DNA of 64,000 bases, from assembly GCA_033030425.1 (NCBI GenBank), contig JAUFSD010000011.1, positions 310,001-374,000 on the forward strand, written 5' to 3'. This DNA is from Verpa conica. Lineage: Eukaryota; Ascomycota; Pezizomycetes; Pezizales; Morchellaceae. The position numbers and the translations under genes were made by a program. The notes under the pieces were generated by a model that worked only from the letters and a program-made list of their open reading frames with translations, was not told where the DNA came from and did no database searches. Positions 45,432 through 57,145 of this stretch are shown one piece after another (positions within the stretch are counted from its first letter, which is position 1; each line of letters starts with the position of its first letter).

Positions 45432-47403
45432 TTTTCAGCGAGGACTTTGGATTAGTAGTGGAATCGGGGGTTTTTTTTTTTTTCAAGGGTCTGCTGAAGA
45501 AAGAGTACACACACATGGCAAGCGGTGTTGTATTTACAGGAATCGGGGAGTGTAATTTTTAAGGTTGTCACCTGGGGGTCGCTTGTTGCACAAATTGTTG
45601 CACAGACGGTAGTTGTTAGACAAGGGGATATACGAATGTTTCACAAAGCCGCCCAGAAGAGATTGAGGCATGTTTGTGAGTTCCAGTTAATAGGCGCAAT
45701 AGGCTTCCTCGAGGATGATTACGGCTAGTGCCTTTTTTAGAATCAAAAGAAAAGAAAAGAAAAGGAGGCCCTCAGTATAAGCATAGACTCTCATGGGACA
45801 TCGACCACCCCAAGACGACCTGTACTGTACAAACGTCAAAACTAGGGTCTAGCAGCCTTTCTGAAAGTCTTGTATGTGGTAATCAGCTTAGAAGCCGCAT
45901 TAATATAGAGTAAGGCCAGGATTTAGGCGAAAAAGAAGACATATATATAATCCTCAGAGGATAACCCCTGAATTCAAATCACGTCCCCCCCTCCCTACGG
46001 ATCTCTAACGGTCACACTGATACGTCCCTTCATCTAAGCTTAGTAGTTATGGAATTTCTATGTAACTGATAGAGTCATTTAGTGCAGATCATGTTTGTGC
46101 CGTTTGATGGGTTATCTTCAAGGAATCGATAATTACCGGCTAATAAGGGTCAAAGCAGGCATTTCCACCTAGCCAAAACCTACAACTCCCTGGAACGACG
46201 GACATAACCCTAGTTTGATTCATAAGTTTGCTGTTAATTCTAATAGGTCTATTAGGAATATAACTATGGACATAGGCGAGTGACCGGTCATGAATATATC
46301 GATACCAGCTGTGTATCTAGCTCCGCTGCAATAGACCTTTGAGGTTAGCTTGAGCGGGAATGCTTGAGTCAACGGCACGACAAGCCAAATAACAGGCGAG
46401 ATCGATCGGAGATCCCGTTGATATGTTTGCTTCTTTCGAGCGGGACCCCCTTTCAGTCCCGGGATCATCTCCGAGCACTTGGCCCTATGAGACTTTACAA
46501 CCTTATTTTGACACCTGCACACTCCATAACTCTACCTATCAGAATAAGGGGGAAGTGTTTAATTTGGAGAGAATATCTAAGACTATAGTCCTATTATCCA
46601 GCCACTTAATCTCATAGCCGTAGAAACTGGTGTTACAGCGATTTTAATATATTGAGAAACAGTCATAATTAGGGTCAGTGGCATGTAAAAGTTGATTGGT
46701 CACAATATTCCGGCTCCAGTTACTCCGGCTAGCTTTTTGTAACATGTGCTCACTCATAAGTCTTTACTTAGCCATGGGTTACTTAGCCGTTAACTCGCTT
46801 TACCAGTTTTATGTTATGCTCTACAGTTCGCATTTGAAACTCACAAGAGTGTTTCCGGTAAGTGTTAGATAGAGATATTCTATTCTATATGCTAAGTCTA
46901 AGAGCTTTTTGACTTAGTGCGGTCTAATTTACCGAGGAAAGGGTCATAGTATATCACTCGCTCTGGCAGTACTTAGGTCTCGTATGAATGAATTAATCGT
47001 AAATACATGGGGCTATGGGAAATGAGGCTTCTTAGATCTTTTGTAAATCAGGTAACTGGGGGCTGTTTATTATTTGGATATTCGGTCCTAAGGGCTTTCA
47101 TCAAAGGTATCTTCGGGTATATAAAATGCACCCTAGATCCACCATATAAACACCAACCCAGATAAAATAAACTATCCTTAGCTAGGAGCTCTGGTGGAAG
47201 ATATATTATAGTAGTCTACAAGTCTAGTCTTAGGATCGTCTACCAAGAGAGACTGAGGGTAAGATAAAGAGACCTATAGATATATTTGATAGCGCTAGTA
47301 GCCTACAACTATTTATCAGGGTCGTATAAATCATGACTAGCCAACTAGCAGATATAATGGCTAAATTAAATGATGCCTATATATAGATAGCTAGACACAA
47401 CTC
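45432..47403. other. Gene desert with a possible oxidoreductase relic
   Basis: About 2 kb, AT-rich. A plus ATG frame at 46423-46617 (64 aa) contains WPYETLQPYF, which recalls the W.Y..L.PYF motif of GMC oxidoreductases, but nothing else of that family is seen. No gene is called. Confidence 0.4.
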
Positions 47404-47779
47404 TTATCTAAATAAGTTCATAAACCAATCCCATATACTCCCCATAAAATCTTTCACTTTCTTATACATCGAATCTAATCCCGCCTTGAGAGTATCAAGT
47501 ACTAGGTGCCAATTCTCGACGATCCAACAAGTGATCTTACAAACCATTCCAAGGTCTGAGCCCATCACACTCTTCACAATGTCGAAGACTTCTCCACCAT
47601 TGTCAAGTTTTTGAGGAGAAAGCTTGATTAGGGTAAGGACCTCCTTCACTTTCGCTTCATCAGACGGCACTTTAGGCAAATGTATGTGTTAGTAAAAGTG
47701 AATATATAATGTAAAATGAGAAATTATCTGGCTCCTTACTGGTTACGCGACTGGATCTTAAAACTTTATTGTTTTCCAT
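47404..47779 (-). CDS. Possible 101-aa protein with amphipathic Trp-rich C-terminus (unidentified)
   Basis: Proposed exons 47779-47740 and 47669-47404, joined by a 70-nt GTAAGG..AAG intron, giving MENNKVLRSSRVT / MPSDEAKVKEVLTL and on to the stop. The body is helical and charged (LIKLSPQKLDNGGEVFDIVK). It ends with hydrophobic and basic residues in amphipathic spacing (KKVKDFMGSIWDWFMNLFR), which suggests peripheral membrane binding. I do not recognise the family. The acceptor is a non-pyrimidine AAG, so the first exon is uncertain. Exon 2 alone is open for 87 codons with good protein character. Confidence 0.4.
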
Positions 47780-47796
47780 ACGTCTTTAGTTGCTAT

Positions 47797-48132
47797 TCAG
47801 CGGGAGTCAGCAGAAGCTTGGGGTTTAGAAACCAATCTACTTACAGGAATTAAAGGCTTTTGCCTAGAAATCACCTTTGGAAGTGACTTTATGAATATAT
47901 AGGTACCGTGTATTGTGGGTAGAGTATTACCCAGGATCCTCGCGTTTGGGCTTAGTTCTTTTTGAAGGACTTTGAAGAAATTGACTCCTAATTTATAAGT
48001 TAGAGATTTCGCCAAGTAGATTCTGGGTTGCCTAAAGGTGGAGGAGTAGTTCCACAAGAAAAATACTTTGCTGCAAATATCCTCCCCAATAGCTAGCCTA
48101 ATGCAGTGCTTTTCTGGCTTATCTCTTATCAT
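47797..48132 (-). CDS. ORF of 111 aa, doubtful (unidentified)
   Basis: ATG at 48132, stop at 47797, only 17 nt before the ATG of the 101-aa candidate on the same strand. Composition is plausible for protein (SSTFRQPRIYLAKSLTYKL). A perfect GTAAGT donor-like site sits inside it after LIP (near 47845), but I found no acceptor that joins it in frame to the next ORF. It may be a gene fragment or chance. Confidence 0.2.
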   Translation of the reverse strand: MIRDKPEKHCIRLAIGEDICSKVFFLWNYSSTFRQPRIYLAKSLTYKLGVNFFKVLQKELSPNARILGNTLPTIHGTYIFIKSLPKVISRQKPLIPVSRLVSKPQASADSR

Positions 48133-48896
48133 AGGAACTGTTCCAAGTTTCCCGAGGTTCCAGGTGTACTTGCGCTATGACTTCCCTTCATAGTTGATAA
48201 TAAGGCCCCCCATGCATTGGTTCTATCCGGATATGGAATGCCATGGTGGGGATTTAGGCCACCTATAACTGAGCGTCCGGGAAGAGAGACGGTGTTTCTC
48301 GGATAGTTAAACGCCGGTGGCTTGTCTAGCTCGAACTATATGTACTGAATAAGACCGTCTAAGCTATATACTGGAAGTCCCAATATATTATATATATTAG
48401 GACCTGGTATATATAGCCAATCTTCATTTACTATAACAGACGATAACTATCGGCTGAAAGGTGAGAAACATGCTTGACATCATTTTTTAACAACTATATA
48501 GTTAAATGTTTGACACACAAGAGTATATCTCTCATAGCTATTTAGAACTTTTTTAATATTCTGTTTTTTTGTTTTTTTTGCGGGACCCTTGATGCAACTA
48601 GCCGTGGTATGTACATTTCGGGTTTCATGCATATATCTTTCTATTATTTGGAATTAAATATGCTCTTCTAGCCTAATTTAGGCAGGGGATTTCGCTATCG
48701 TTAGTTGGCCGCATGTAACCGCAAAGTTAGGCGTGCACTTGAATTAATTCACTTGTAATTTGTTTATCAATTAAGGCTACCATTATGAACTATCCCCCAC
48801 CAATCTGTGTCTTTCTTTCTTCTAGTGCATATGTTCTATTCCGGGGCACATATACGGTATTGCACTTTAATTTTATTTTGTAGTGGATGGTAGTAA
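48133..48896. other. AT-rich gene-free region
   Basis: No supported feature. Short TA repeats near 48388-48420. Confidence 0.45.
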
Positions 48897-49020
48897 CTAC
48901 TCGTAATGCCCTGACGTTTCCGGAATGGACTACTATTACCATAGAAAATTGTGCCAAGTTTATGATTTTGTATGATATGCAATAACAGTCCATTCCGGAA
49001 ACGTCGGGCATTACGAGTAG
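48897..49020. repeat. Fold-back inverted repeat, 34-35-bp arms
   Basis: The left arm 48897-48931 (CTACTCGTAATGCCCTGACG...) and the right arm 48987-49020 are reverse complements with a single extra base in the left arm. The loop is 55 nt and AT-rich. Such a perfect pairing would form a strong hairpin in RNA or DNA. It could be a miniature fold-back element, a transposon remnant or a recent palindromic duplication. No clear target-site duplication was found. Confidence 0.8.
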
Positions 49021-49696
49021 ACGTAGAAGTACAGTTGCAACGCCTTACTAAACAACACCACGTGCTGATCATGATCTCGTTCTAGTACCCCATGTGGATA
49101 CTGCGTAGACTCCCGATATATGTGCCTAATTCGAGCGATTCAATTTTACCAATAATATTTCTATTAAGATCTTCTTAAACACAAGAACAGCTGAATATAG
49201 CGACATTAGGTGATGTGTTTTTTTTTTCTGTGCGCAGCCGATTGCATGAACCAAAAAAGCCTCCATTGGATATATATATACTCTTCGCAAACAATCGGGA
49301 GACCAGGGAGCGATCTTTCCACTTTACCGTGGCGCTATGTGTTGGTGCGGCTGCCTGAAGTTTAATAGGCGCTGGTAGAATTCATTTTACTTTTTTTTCC
49401 CTTGGTGGCCAATACCACATGGGACTCGAAGACGTGGACAAGTTGTGAAACATTAAAAACGTGGAAATAATCCTATCTCTCTGCATATGCGCATACCCCT
49501 CACACACACACCAAAAAAAAAAAAAAAAAAAAAAGAGCAGCCCCATTTATGAGCTACATAGCTCTTTTGTACAGCTCAAGCTCTTGGAAGAGTTAAACCC
49601 GCTAACATACAAACCTCGCATCTCTAGACAAACATCATCACTCGCCGGCCGTAGTTAATCAAGGAAGGGGGTTTTTTTTAAAAAAAAAATTTACTA
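49021..49696. other. 5' flank of the J-protein gene
   Basis: Contains a 22-base A-run (49513-49534) after a CA repeat, and a T-run followed by an A-run (49672-49689) just before the start codon. No other gene is supported. Confidence 0.5.
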
Positions 49697-51523
49697 ATGG
49701 TCTTCGACACTGCATATTACAACCTTCTCGGTGTCGCTGAGGATGCGACGGCTGTTGAAATAAAGAAGGCGTATCGCAAACAAGCGATTATACACCATCC
49801 CGATAAGAACCTAGATGACCCCAACGCCCCTGTACGATTTCAGGAGGTATGAGGATATCTTAGTGTACAAACAGCCGGAAGTCTTGAATCCGCTGACAGT
49901 TTTATAAAGATTGGAGAAGCATATCAAGGTGAGTAGAAACAACCACGTATTATAAGCGCGGAGTACATATCAATATATTCTAATTCGTCTTCTAGTGCTG
50001 AGCGATCCTGAACTGCGCAAAAAGTATGATACATATGGGAAGGAACATGCTAAACCTGAAGCTGGCTTCGGTATGATGACTTCCTTCCCCCACCATCCTG
50101 GATTAAAATATACCAGAGTACTGAGCTCTCTTCAGCTGATGCCCTCGAACTTTTCGGAAAGATATTTGGCGGCAATGCATTCCTAGAATGGTAAGAGCGT
50201 ACATCAAATTCCAAAATAAATCCTTCTGCTATATAGCTTCTCCCATAACAAATATTATGGTATCAACTAAGCTCTTGACTCTAAAGGGTTGGAGAGATCT
50301 CCCTATTCAAAGACATCATAAAAATCATGGAGATAAAAACCCGCGAAGACGTAGACGACGCCGACCCCCCGCCAAATCCCCAACACAAGCCTCCTCAGTA
50401 TCTCGTAACTGGTATGACCCCTATTAAACACTCCCCTCATCACATCTTCTAAAAAAAGAACCCCCCCCCGATATATAGACCAATCTTTCGACTACCAAGA
50501 ATACCCACACGACCAAGCCCGCGCCGCCAAAAGAGCCAAAAGAAGCTCAACAATATCATCAAACAAGGAGAAATCTCGCGCCGCCAAAGCCGAAGCTCGT
50601 AAAAAAGCAGAACTTGCCAAATATGAAGAAGAAAGAAAAAAATCGCGTGAAGAGAGAGTCAATATGTTATCAGAGAACCTCATCCGTAGGCTCAACAAAC
50701 TAACAGACACCGATATGAACGAAAGGGATATTAGGGATTTCCAAACAAGTCTCCAGGTACATACCATATATCTAACATTTAGTAGACGTGTGGATAAATT
50801 ACTGACTTATGGGGGGGGGTATCTTACTATATATATAAAAAAACCAGAGCGAAACCGAACTTCTTAAACTGGAGTCATTCGGTGTTCATCTTCTTCATAC
50901 ACTAGGCGATGTTTATCAGATGAGAGGCCATGCGTTCCTTGATAATTCCATACCTATTATGGGGTCAATAGGGGTCTGCGCGATGTTCAACTACATGATT
51001 GAGAAAAGCCAAGACATCTCCGAAACCTGGAGCACGCTCTCCAGTGCCATGGGCGCACAAACAGCGGTAAAGAAGATGCACAAAGCTGAAGAAATGGGAG
51101 GAGATGAATGGACGGAAGCGAAGCGATTAGAGACCGAGCAGTTTGCTACAGGAAAGATATTATTGGCATGTTGGCTGAGTACGAAGTTGGAGCTGAGAAA
51201 GGTTCTACGGTTCGTTTGCGGATGATCCCTGGTATTTTTTTTTTAAATTAGGAACCACTACTAATGTTGGCTTGAAAGTGATGTTTGTGATAATGTCCTC
51301 TATGGCGATGAGGATTATGAACTCCAGAGACGTCGCGCGGAGGCTTTGGTTATTTTGGGTGATGTATTTATCTCTGTAAGTTTTATATTTCCCCTAAATT
51401 TGAGATTGTGCTAATATCTATTAGACTTATCGAGATGCTGGGGATGAGGTCAATGATGGTATTTTTGAAACACTGGTTTTTGGGGCCTCGGAAACAAAAA
51501 CTTCACAGGCTACAAGAAAATAA
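49697..51523 (+). CDS. J-domain protein with DnaJ-X domain, Caj1/DjpA-type
   Basis: Nine exons: 49697-49846, 49910-49928, 49996-50070, 50136-50190, 50287-50411, 50479-50756, 50848-51209, 51279-51375 and 51425-51523; 419 aa. Class C J-proteins of this type (yeast Caj1/Djp1) serve Hsp70s. Djp1 aids peroxisomal and mitochondrial import, and Caj1 binds membranes. The J domain is at the N-terminus ([20 protein letters not shown]) with HPD in IIHHPDKN, then FQE / IGEAYQ / [16 protein letters not shown] / [19 protein letters not shown] and [10 protein letters not shown] follow. The X domain runs from [15 protein letters not shown] basic helix to [14 protein letters not shown] and [12 protein letters not shown] / VLR-DVCDNVL. 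Each splice was chosen to keep these motifs. The seventh donor is the unusual GTTCGT, and exon 2 is only 19 nt. A basic KTSQATRK end. Strong family call. Confidence 0.92.
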
Positions 51524-54080
51524 TCATAAAGGGCTGCGAGTTTAGTTAATGCCATATCACTCTTTGTTTTGTTGCCTACTACTTAGGTGTCCACTAATAT
51601 TTCGGGGATGGGGCTGAAACCACTCAATAATTACTTCAATAGTGATATGAAGAAGCAACTATATATAATGAGATATATTATTCTAGCCCTTGAATCTGTG
51701 TAGATGTGCTGTTTTATCAACGCGAGGTTACGTTGTACGGTTGTACCCCTGAAACGATGACAAAGTTTTTTTAGTGATTACTGTTATCGGTCTTGTAAGA
51801 GTTTATCTTTAATTTTAAATTAACACCAGCCTGGTACTCCCACCAGGATGAATTACGTTATCTTATATTAGATAGTAAGTAGCCTATAAGGCCAGTAGTA
51901 CAACAGTGTATATTTGTTTTGTTCCCCCTCCTGTAATCATCTGACTCATCAATCTAAAACATGCTGAAGCCCCTTAAGAGTAAACTTTTGCATTGTATTA
52001 AGAGGTTGAAACCAACACCCACCACATCTACGGTACCTTAAAGCCCCAGTCAAGAATCCAAAACGAGAAAAACAACAGCTCATCCTGCTATACTGCCAGG
52101 GGCGCTTTAACACGGCAAGCTACCTGACTAGAAATAAGAAATTCTATACTTCCGTGTACAGTATCTTAGGGCCACAAATTTCCTGAAAACCGATAATAAA
52201 GTGTTGGCCGGGCTAAGAATTTTATCACTAATTATGGAGGATAGCCTCTATACCCAGACCTATTCTCTAAGAATAACGTCATTCTCTATTTTGTCTAACT
52301 AGAGAGTGATAAGCCCACGTTCGTTATAGCAATGTATGAGGATATTCTAGCTGGTGAATATTAAGAAGACGACATAAAAGCGACTTCCTTAGGCTTCTAC
52401 AAAATATTTTAGGGACCTAATTTTTAGGGACTTTGAGGGTCGTTAAATATAAAGAGCAAGAGCCGGCCTTGTGTTTACTGCTAGTGCCTATTTATAAACT
52501 CCTCTTTGTATGTCCTATGCCTAGCGGCTTAATTCGTTTCAATATTAATCTCTTCAGTTCAGCAGCTGTTCGACATCAATAAGAGCTTTCGGTCAATCAA
52601 TGCCGAGGAATGCACGACCTTGAATCCTTTGAATCTCAGATAAGTAAGACCAGAACTAATAAGTTTGATTACTGGAAGTAATGCTAATGTTTTGTCGGTG
52701 ACTGTTTTAGGAATATATGATACTAGCATCGATGGCTACGGGGGTGTTTCAACTAGCTCTTGTTTTATGGAAATGCTTGATTCCTATCTTAATGGTTTCA
52801 GTATATACTATTGGCTCTGTTACGGTAGAAACGATGACCACTTGTATGGTTCTTCTATTATATTCGTCGAGCATGTAGCATTGAAAGAGCTAGTCTTGAT
52901 TTTGCTATCTTTAGTTAGCTGATTCTCTTAGGGCCTGATACGTAAACATACCTATTTTCTTGAAGATTGTAGTAGATACCTAGGGAACGGACTAGCTTAA
53001 TATGGAAGAGAGTGATTCCTCAAAGTCTCCTGCTAGGGAGGTTGAGACATAGTTTGAGTGGTTGATTGAATATGTTTGTGATACTAATGCTGGTGCTTTA
53101 CAGAATAATATCGCACTATTATGATAGTTGGCGATGGGATAGGATGCTTGCTGGTCCCTCTGCCTGAGGGTTCTTTCAATAACTTTTTGTAGCAGTTATC
53201 TTTTAATAGATCTGTTGACTTGTTTCTCGTCGATGGCTGCTATCACTTGTTAATAGAGACCAGAGGCTTCTTTCAACCAGAGTTCCGTATATCGTTTGGT
53301 TTGAATGTTTCTAGTAGAGGCCTATCATCGTCGTCGTCATCGACTGAAGTTGTGCAACCACTTTGCTTGCTCGGAAGCCGGGATACTAGCACATTTCCAG
53401 GTACAGGACCCAAGTCAAGGTTGGCTCCTCCGTCATTGAACCATCATTGCGTGTGAGTGGGCGAATGATGTAGCTCCGCATTGAGCACTCACTTCATCCG
53501 AAGTTTTTTTTACCTTGCCTTGCCTTCTCTTCCCCACCCACCTTTACCCCGCGAAAAGCCAAGCAAGACGTCACCCACACGTCAAGCAGCCACCAAAAAC
53601 AAATATCCTATCTGGCGGGCGATGTTCCATAGGTATTTATTCACTGAGCTGTCCCCATCGAGATCGTGAGATCGATCAACACGGCAGGGTCCTATTTGGC
53701 CACGGAAATTCCCGCACTAAGCCAGACTAGGTAGGGTGATAGAGGAGGATAGGAGGATAGAGACTAGAGATACAGGCGATAACGATATCGTTACCTAGGA
53801 AAGTATGGTACAGTAAGAACTCCCTCCCACTTACCACTTATCGGCAGGTGAAGCTTTACCACGGAGATCCTTGCGTAGGTGCTGGTTACAGTGCATGTTC
53901 CCGAGCCCCCGGGCCCCCAATTGCTGAGTGAGTGGGTGGGCTCACAGCGCGCTAAGGGGGGGCAATCTTTGCGGGATTACAGGTACTGGCAGTGTCTGAG
54001 ACAGGCGCGTTCCAGTAGAGGTTTAGCGGGAGGCCAGGGCCAGGGTTACATTGAGTTGTTTGGGATTTGGTGTCAAGGGG
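51524..54080. other. Gene-free region
   Basis: About 2.5 kb. Mostly AT-rich to about 53450, then more GC-rich. Short open frames (52665-52922, 53220-53456) begin at TTG and lack motifs. A 14-bp perfect palindrome TAACGATATCGTTA lies near 53778-53791. Confidence 0.45.
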
Positions 54081-54172
54081 GGGGGACTGTGGGAGGGACA
54101 CAAGAGGGCAAGGGGGACTGTGAGGGACAAGAGAGCAGGGGCGACTGTGAGGGACAGGCGGGCAAGGGACAA
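54081..54172. repeat. Three-copy minisatellite, unit about 26-31 bp
   Basis: Successive units begin GGGGGACTGT (54081), GGGGGACTGTGAGGGACAA (54112) and GGGGCGACTGTGAGGGACA (54138), ending near 54172. The strand is very G/A-rich. It sits about 750 nt upstream of the TBC gene and generates spurious ORFs on both strands. Confidence 0.65.
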
Positions 54173-54911
54173 GAGGTTGAGATGTACCTCCCCTTTGCCG
54201 CCCACCTCTCCCGTTGGGGGTGAGATTGGACTCTGCATCTGGCTGGTCTCTGTCCTCCTGTCTTGCCCACCCATCCCATCCACGATCTTTGCTGGATTTG
54301 CTTTTCGCTTCTGGGATTGCTTTTTCTCCTCGGGTCGAGCCTTCCTTTTCATCTACTCAGGTACTCGACTCTTACTCTGTTCTGCTTTGCTCTGCTCTAC
54401 TCTGCTACACCCTACCCATCTCCTTCCCTGCTGGCTTGTTCTGTCGTTCTTTACTCTCTACCTTCTCATCTCCTCTTCTGACATAGCTAAGACTCTGCTC
54501 TCTACTGTATGATCTAGAGTACCCTTTGTTTCCGGAATCGACGTCATTCGCTTTTATTCAATTAAACAAACCCTCAGCCTCGACAACAACGACACAGCCT
54601 TTACTTCCCCCTCACTTTCCTCCTACCTGCCCTTGGCTGGTTTATCTAAATTACCTGCTTTATTCGGGTACTTCCATTAAAAAGCTTTGATAGCCACCTC
54701 AATTCTCCTAAATTCGCCCAAGTCGTCATTATCTCGTTAGAAACGAAGGAGAGTTGGTGTGCGGGTGTGAAAAAAGGAGTGATAAAAGGAGACTTGATAA
54801 GGAGGCCCGTAATCAAACCAAATAAACACCCCAACACCCGCTAGGAAACATCAGCCAGCAACTCTCTTCCCAGGAAAAACCCGGAAAAACACTCAACACC
54901 ACTCAACCCCA
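54173..54911 (+). promoter_or_regulatory. CT-rich promoter/leader of the TBC gene
   Basis: Pyrimidine-rich stretches (about 54240-54300 and 54360-54490) on the coding strand precede the ATG at 54912 by several hundred bases. A longer leader, possibly with an intron, is likely. ORFs here are Leu/Ser/Phe-rich artefacts of the CT skew. Confidence 0.4.
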
Positions 54912-57145
54912 ATGATTTCCAATGGCTGGGTCTCACCCCCCGGCCTCTCATCGACAGTCGGCTCCTCAAAGTCCTCTTCTCTACCATCTTCCTTCCAACT
55001 CGACGATGGTGGTATCTTAAACGACCTCGATGGTCATTTCGAAGAAATCGGGCTAGACGACAATGACGACGACGACCAGTACTCGGTCAAGCTACCTACC
55101 CTACAGAAGCAACCCAAGGGGCTTGGAATGGGGGGACGCCCACTCAGTAGCATGGGTACGCAATCTCGTAGTTCCCTCCCCGCGATCGGGAGCCGGGATC
55201 TCACAAACGGTAAACGTCCTGCGTACCCGAGTCTGCAACCCCACATGCACAGTCTCCATTCAGACCATCTAGTCCCGTATACACCGAGTAGTAGACGAGC
55301 AGCTTCCTCAACATCATTAAACAAGCTCTCTTTGACCAACCGCTCGCCCTCTCCTGGCCCTGTTCAGCCAGTGTCTCCTGGGATGCGGCCAACAACATCA
55401 AATGGTGTAAATACGGCTGGTCGGCGCTCATGGCAGGCATCACGGAAGACAGTAGAGGAGATTGAGAATGAGTATGATTCTGATGATGATGTACCGGCGG
55501 ATACAATCTTTTATAATGTCCCATTGTCACCCCGGTCTGCGAGGGCGTTGAGCGCTACTGCGAGCCCGGAGCGTACCTCAGCCATGGGAAATAGTCCGAT
55601 AAAAACGAGCCCTGTGAATATGAACCCCACACCACCAGCAACACGACCGCCAACAAGAGGTGGATCCACGAGTAATATTCCAATTGCTGGAGAGCCGGTA
55701 CATTCAGATACGCGGGGGAGGACGCAATTCCGGTCAAAGAGCTGGAGCGATGCAATGAGCGAACTTGGGGATGAGGCGAAGGAGCTCAGCGAGGCTTTGG
55801 AGAAGTATGCAGATGTGGAGATTGAAAGGACGGAGAGGAGGCTGGCGTTAGGAAAGGCAGAGCCACAGAAAGTTGCGTCGCCCGCGAAAATGAGTCCTGT
55901 AAATTTACCACCGATACAGATGACAAATGGGATGATTGACCCACTGCCAATAAGTAAAGAGAAGGAGGCAGTTTTATCACGGACACGACCAAGCTGGCTG
56001 CCACCGAAGAGTAAGGAGGAGGAGAAGAGGCATTTAAAGGAGTACAAAAAGATGATGCGCTTATCCCAAGAAGCTGGTACTTAGCACCCCATCCCTCCAC
56101 CCCCACGGACACCTCAATCTAACCCAGGACTCCAGAGCGGAAACGCGTAGAAAAAGAACGCGCCGAACAAGCCGAGAAGGACAGGATAAAAATGGATACT
56201 CACAGAGTCTGGGACCAACAGATTATCCCCAATTGGGACACCATGGTTCGCACTGAGGAGACTCGCGAGCTCTGGTGGCGAGGTGTTGCTCCAAGATGCA
56301 GAGGGAAAGTATGGAACCTCTCATTCGGAAACCACCTCACGGTCGGCCCTGAGACCTTTAAGCTCGCACTTAAGAGGGCACGGGACGTAGAGCAGGGACT
56401 TAAAAAGAGCCCTACTATGTATTCTTTTAAGGAACGGGAGCTGTTTGATTCGATTAGACGGGACGTTAATAAGACGTTCCCCGAGCTGAAGATTTTCCAA
56501 GTATGCCCCCCACGAGCTATAAATAAGGTAGAATACTAACAGAATTAGGAAAACGGTCCGTTACATGAATCGCTTCTAGAAGTCTTACAGGCATACTCCA
56601 TGTACCGCTCCGACGTCGGCTACGTCTACGGAACGCACACCATTGGTGGTCTCCTCCTTCTAAACCTTTCTCCATGCGAATCCTTCACAACACTCGTTAA
56701 CCTACTCAACCGCCCGCTGCCGCTTGCCTTCTTTACACAAGACTCCGGTGCCATGTCACGTGTCTACAACCTCTTTCTTAAGGCATTTAAATATAAACTG
56801 CCATCATTACACCAGCATATCGCTGTCGTCTTGAATTTACAGCCAGCACAATATCTCGAATCTATGTTTTTGACAATATTTTCGCTGCATTGTCCGCTTG
56901 AAGTAGTTTGCAGGATCTGGGACGTATATGGATTTGAAGGAGACGCGTTTTTAGTGCGTTGTGCAGTAGGTGTATTGACCGTACTTGAGAGCAAGCTATA
57001 TGGCAGTGGAGAGGAAGTGGTAAAACTGCTAGGGTGGCAGGGGTCAAAGGTACGATGGAGCTTGGGAGACGAAGACACATTTATGGAAGCGGTCAGGGGG
57101 GCAGGAAAGGAAACGAAACAGGATGAGGTGGGACCTAATTGGTGA
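54912..57145 (+). CDS. TBC-domain protein (TBC1D12/14-like) lacking both catalytic fingers
   Basis: Three exons: 54912-56076, 56136-56500 and 56549-57145; 708 aa. TBC domains normally stimulate GTP hydrolysis by Rab GTPases using an Arg finger (I..D..R) and a Gln finger (Y.Q). The N-terminal 350 residues are disordered and Ser/Pro-rich, with an acidic patch ([11 protein letters not shown]). A charged helix ([17 protein letters not shown]) leads into the domain: [85 protein letters not shown] and [18 protein letters not shown]. The Arg finger is Lys501 (RDVNKTF) and the Gln finger is Tyr537 (GYVYG). Both sites lie inside exons, not at junctions. It is probably a pseudo-GAP or Rab effector. Closest by motif to TBC1D12/14-type proteins. 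Confidence 0.92.

Noticed and set aside
52665..52922. 85-aa plus-strand frame
   Set aside because: Starts at TTG, no motif, sits in AT-rich gene-free DNA.
54051..54512. 153-aa plus-strand frame before the TBC gene
   Set aside because: Begins at TTG and is built from the minisatellite and CT-rich leader.
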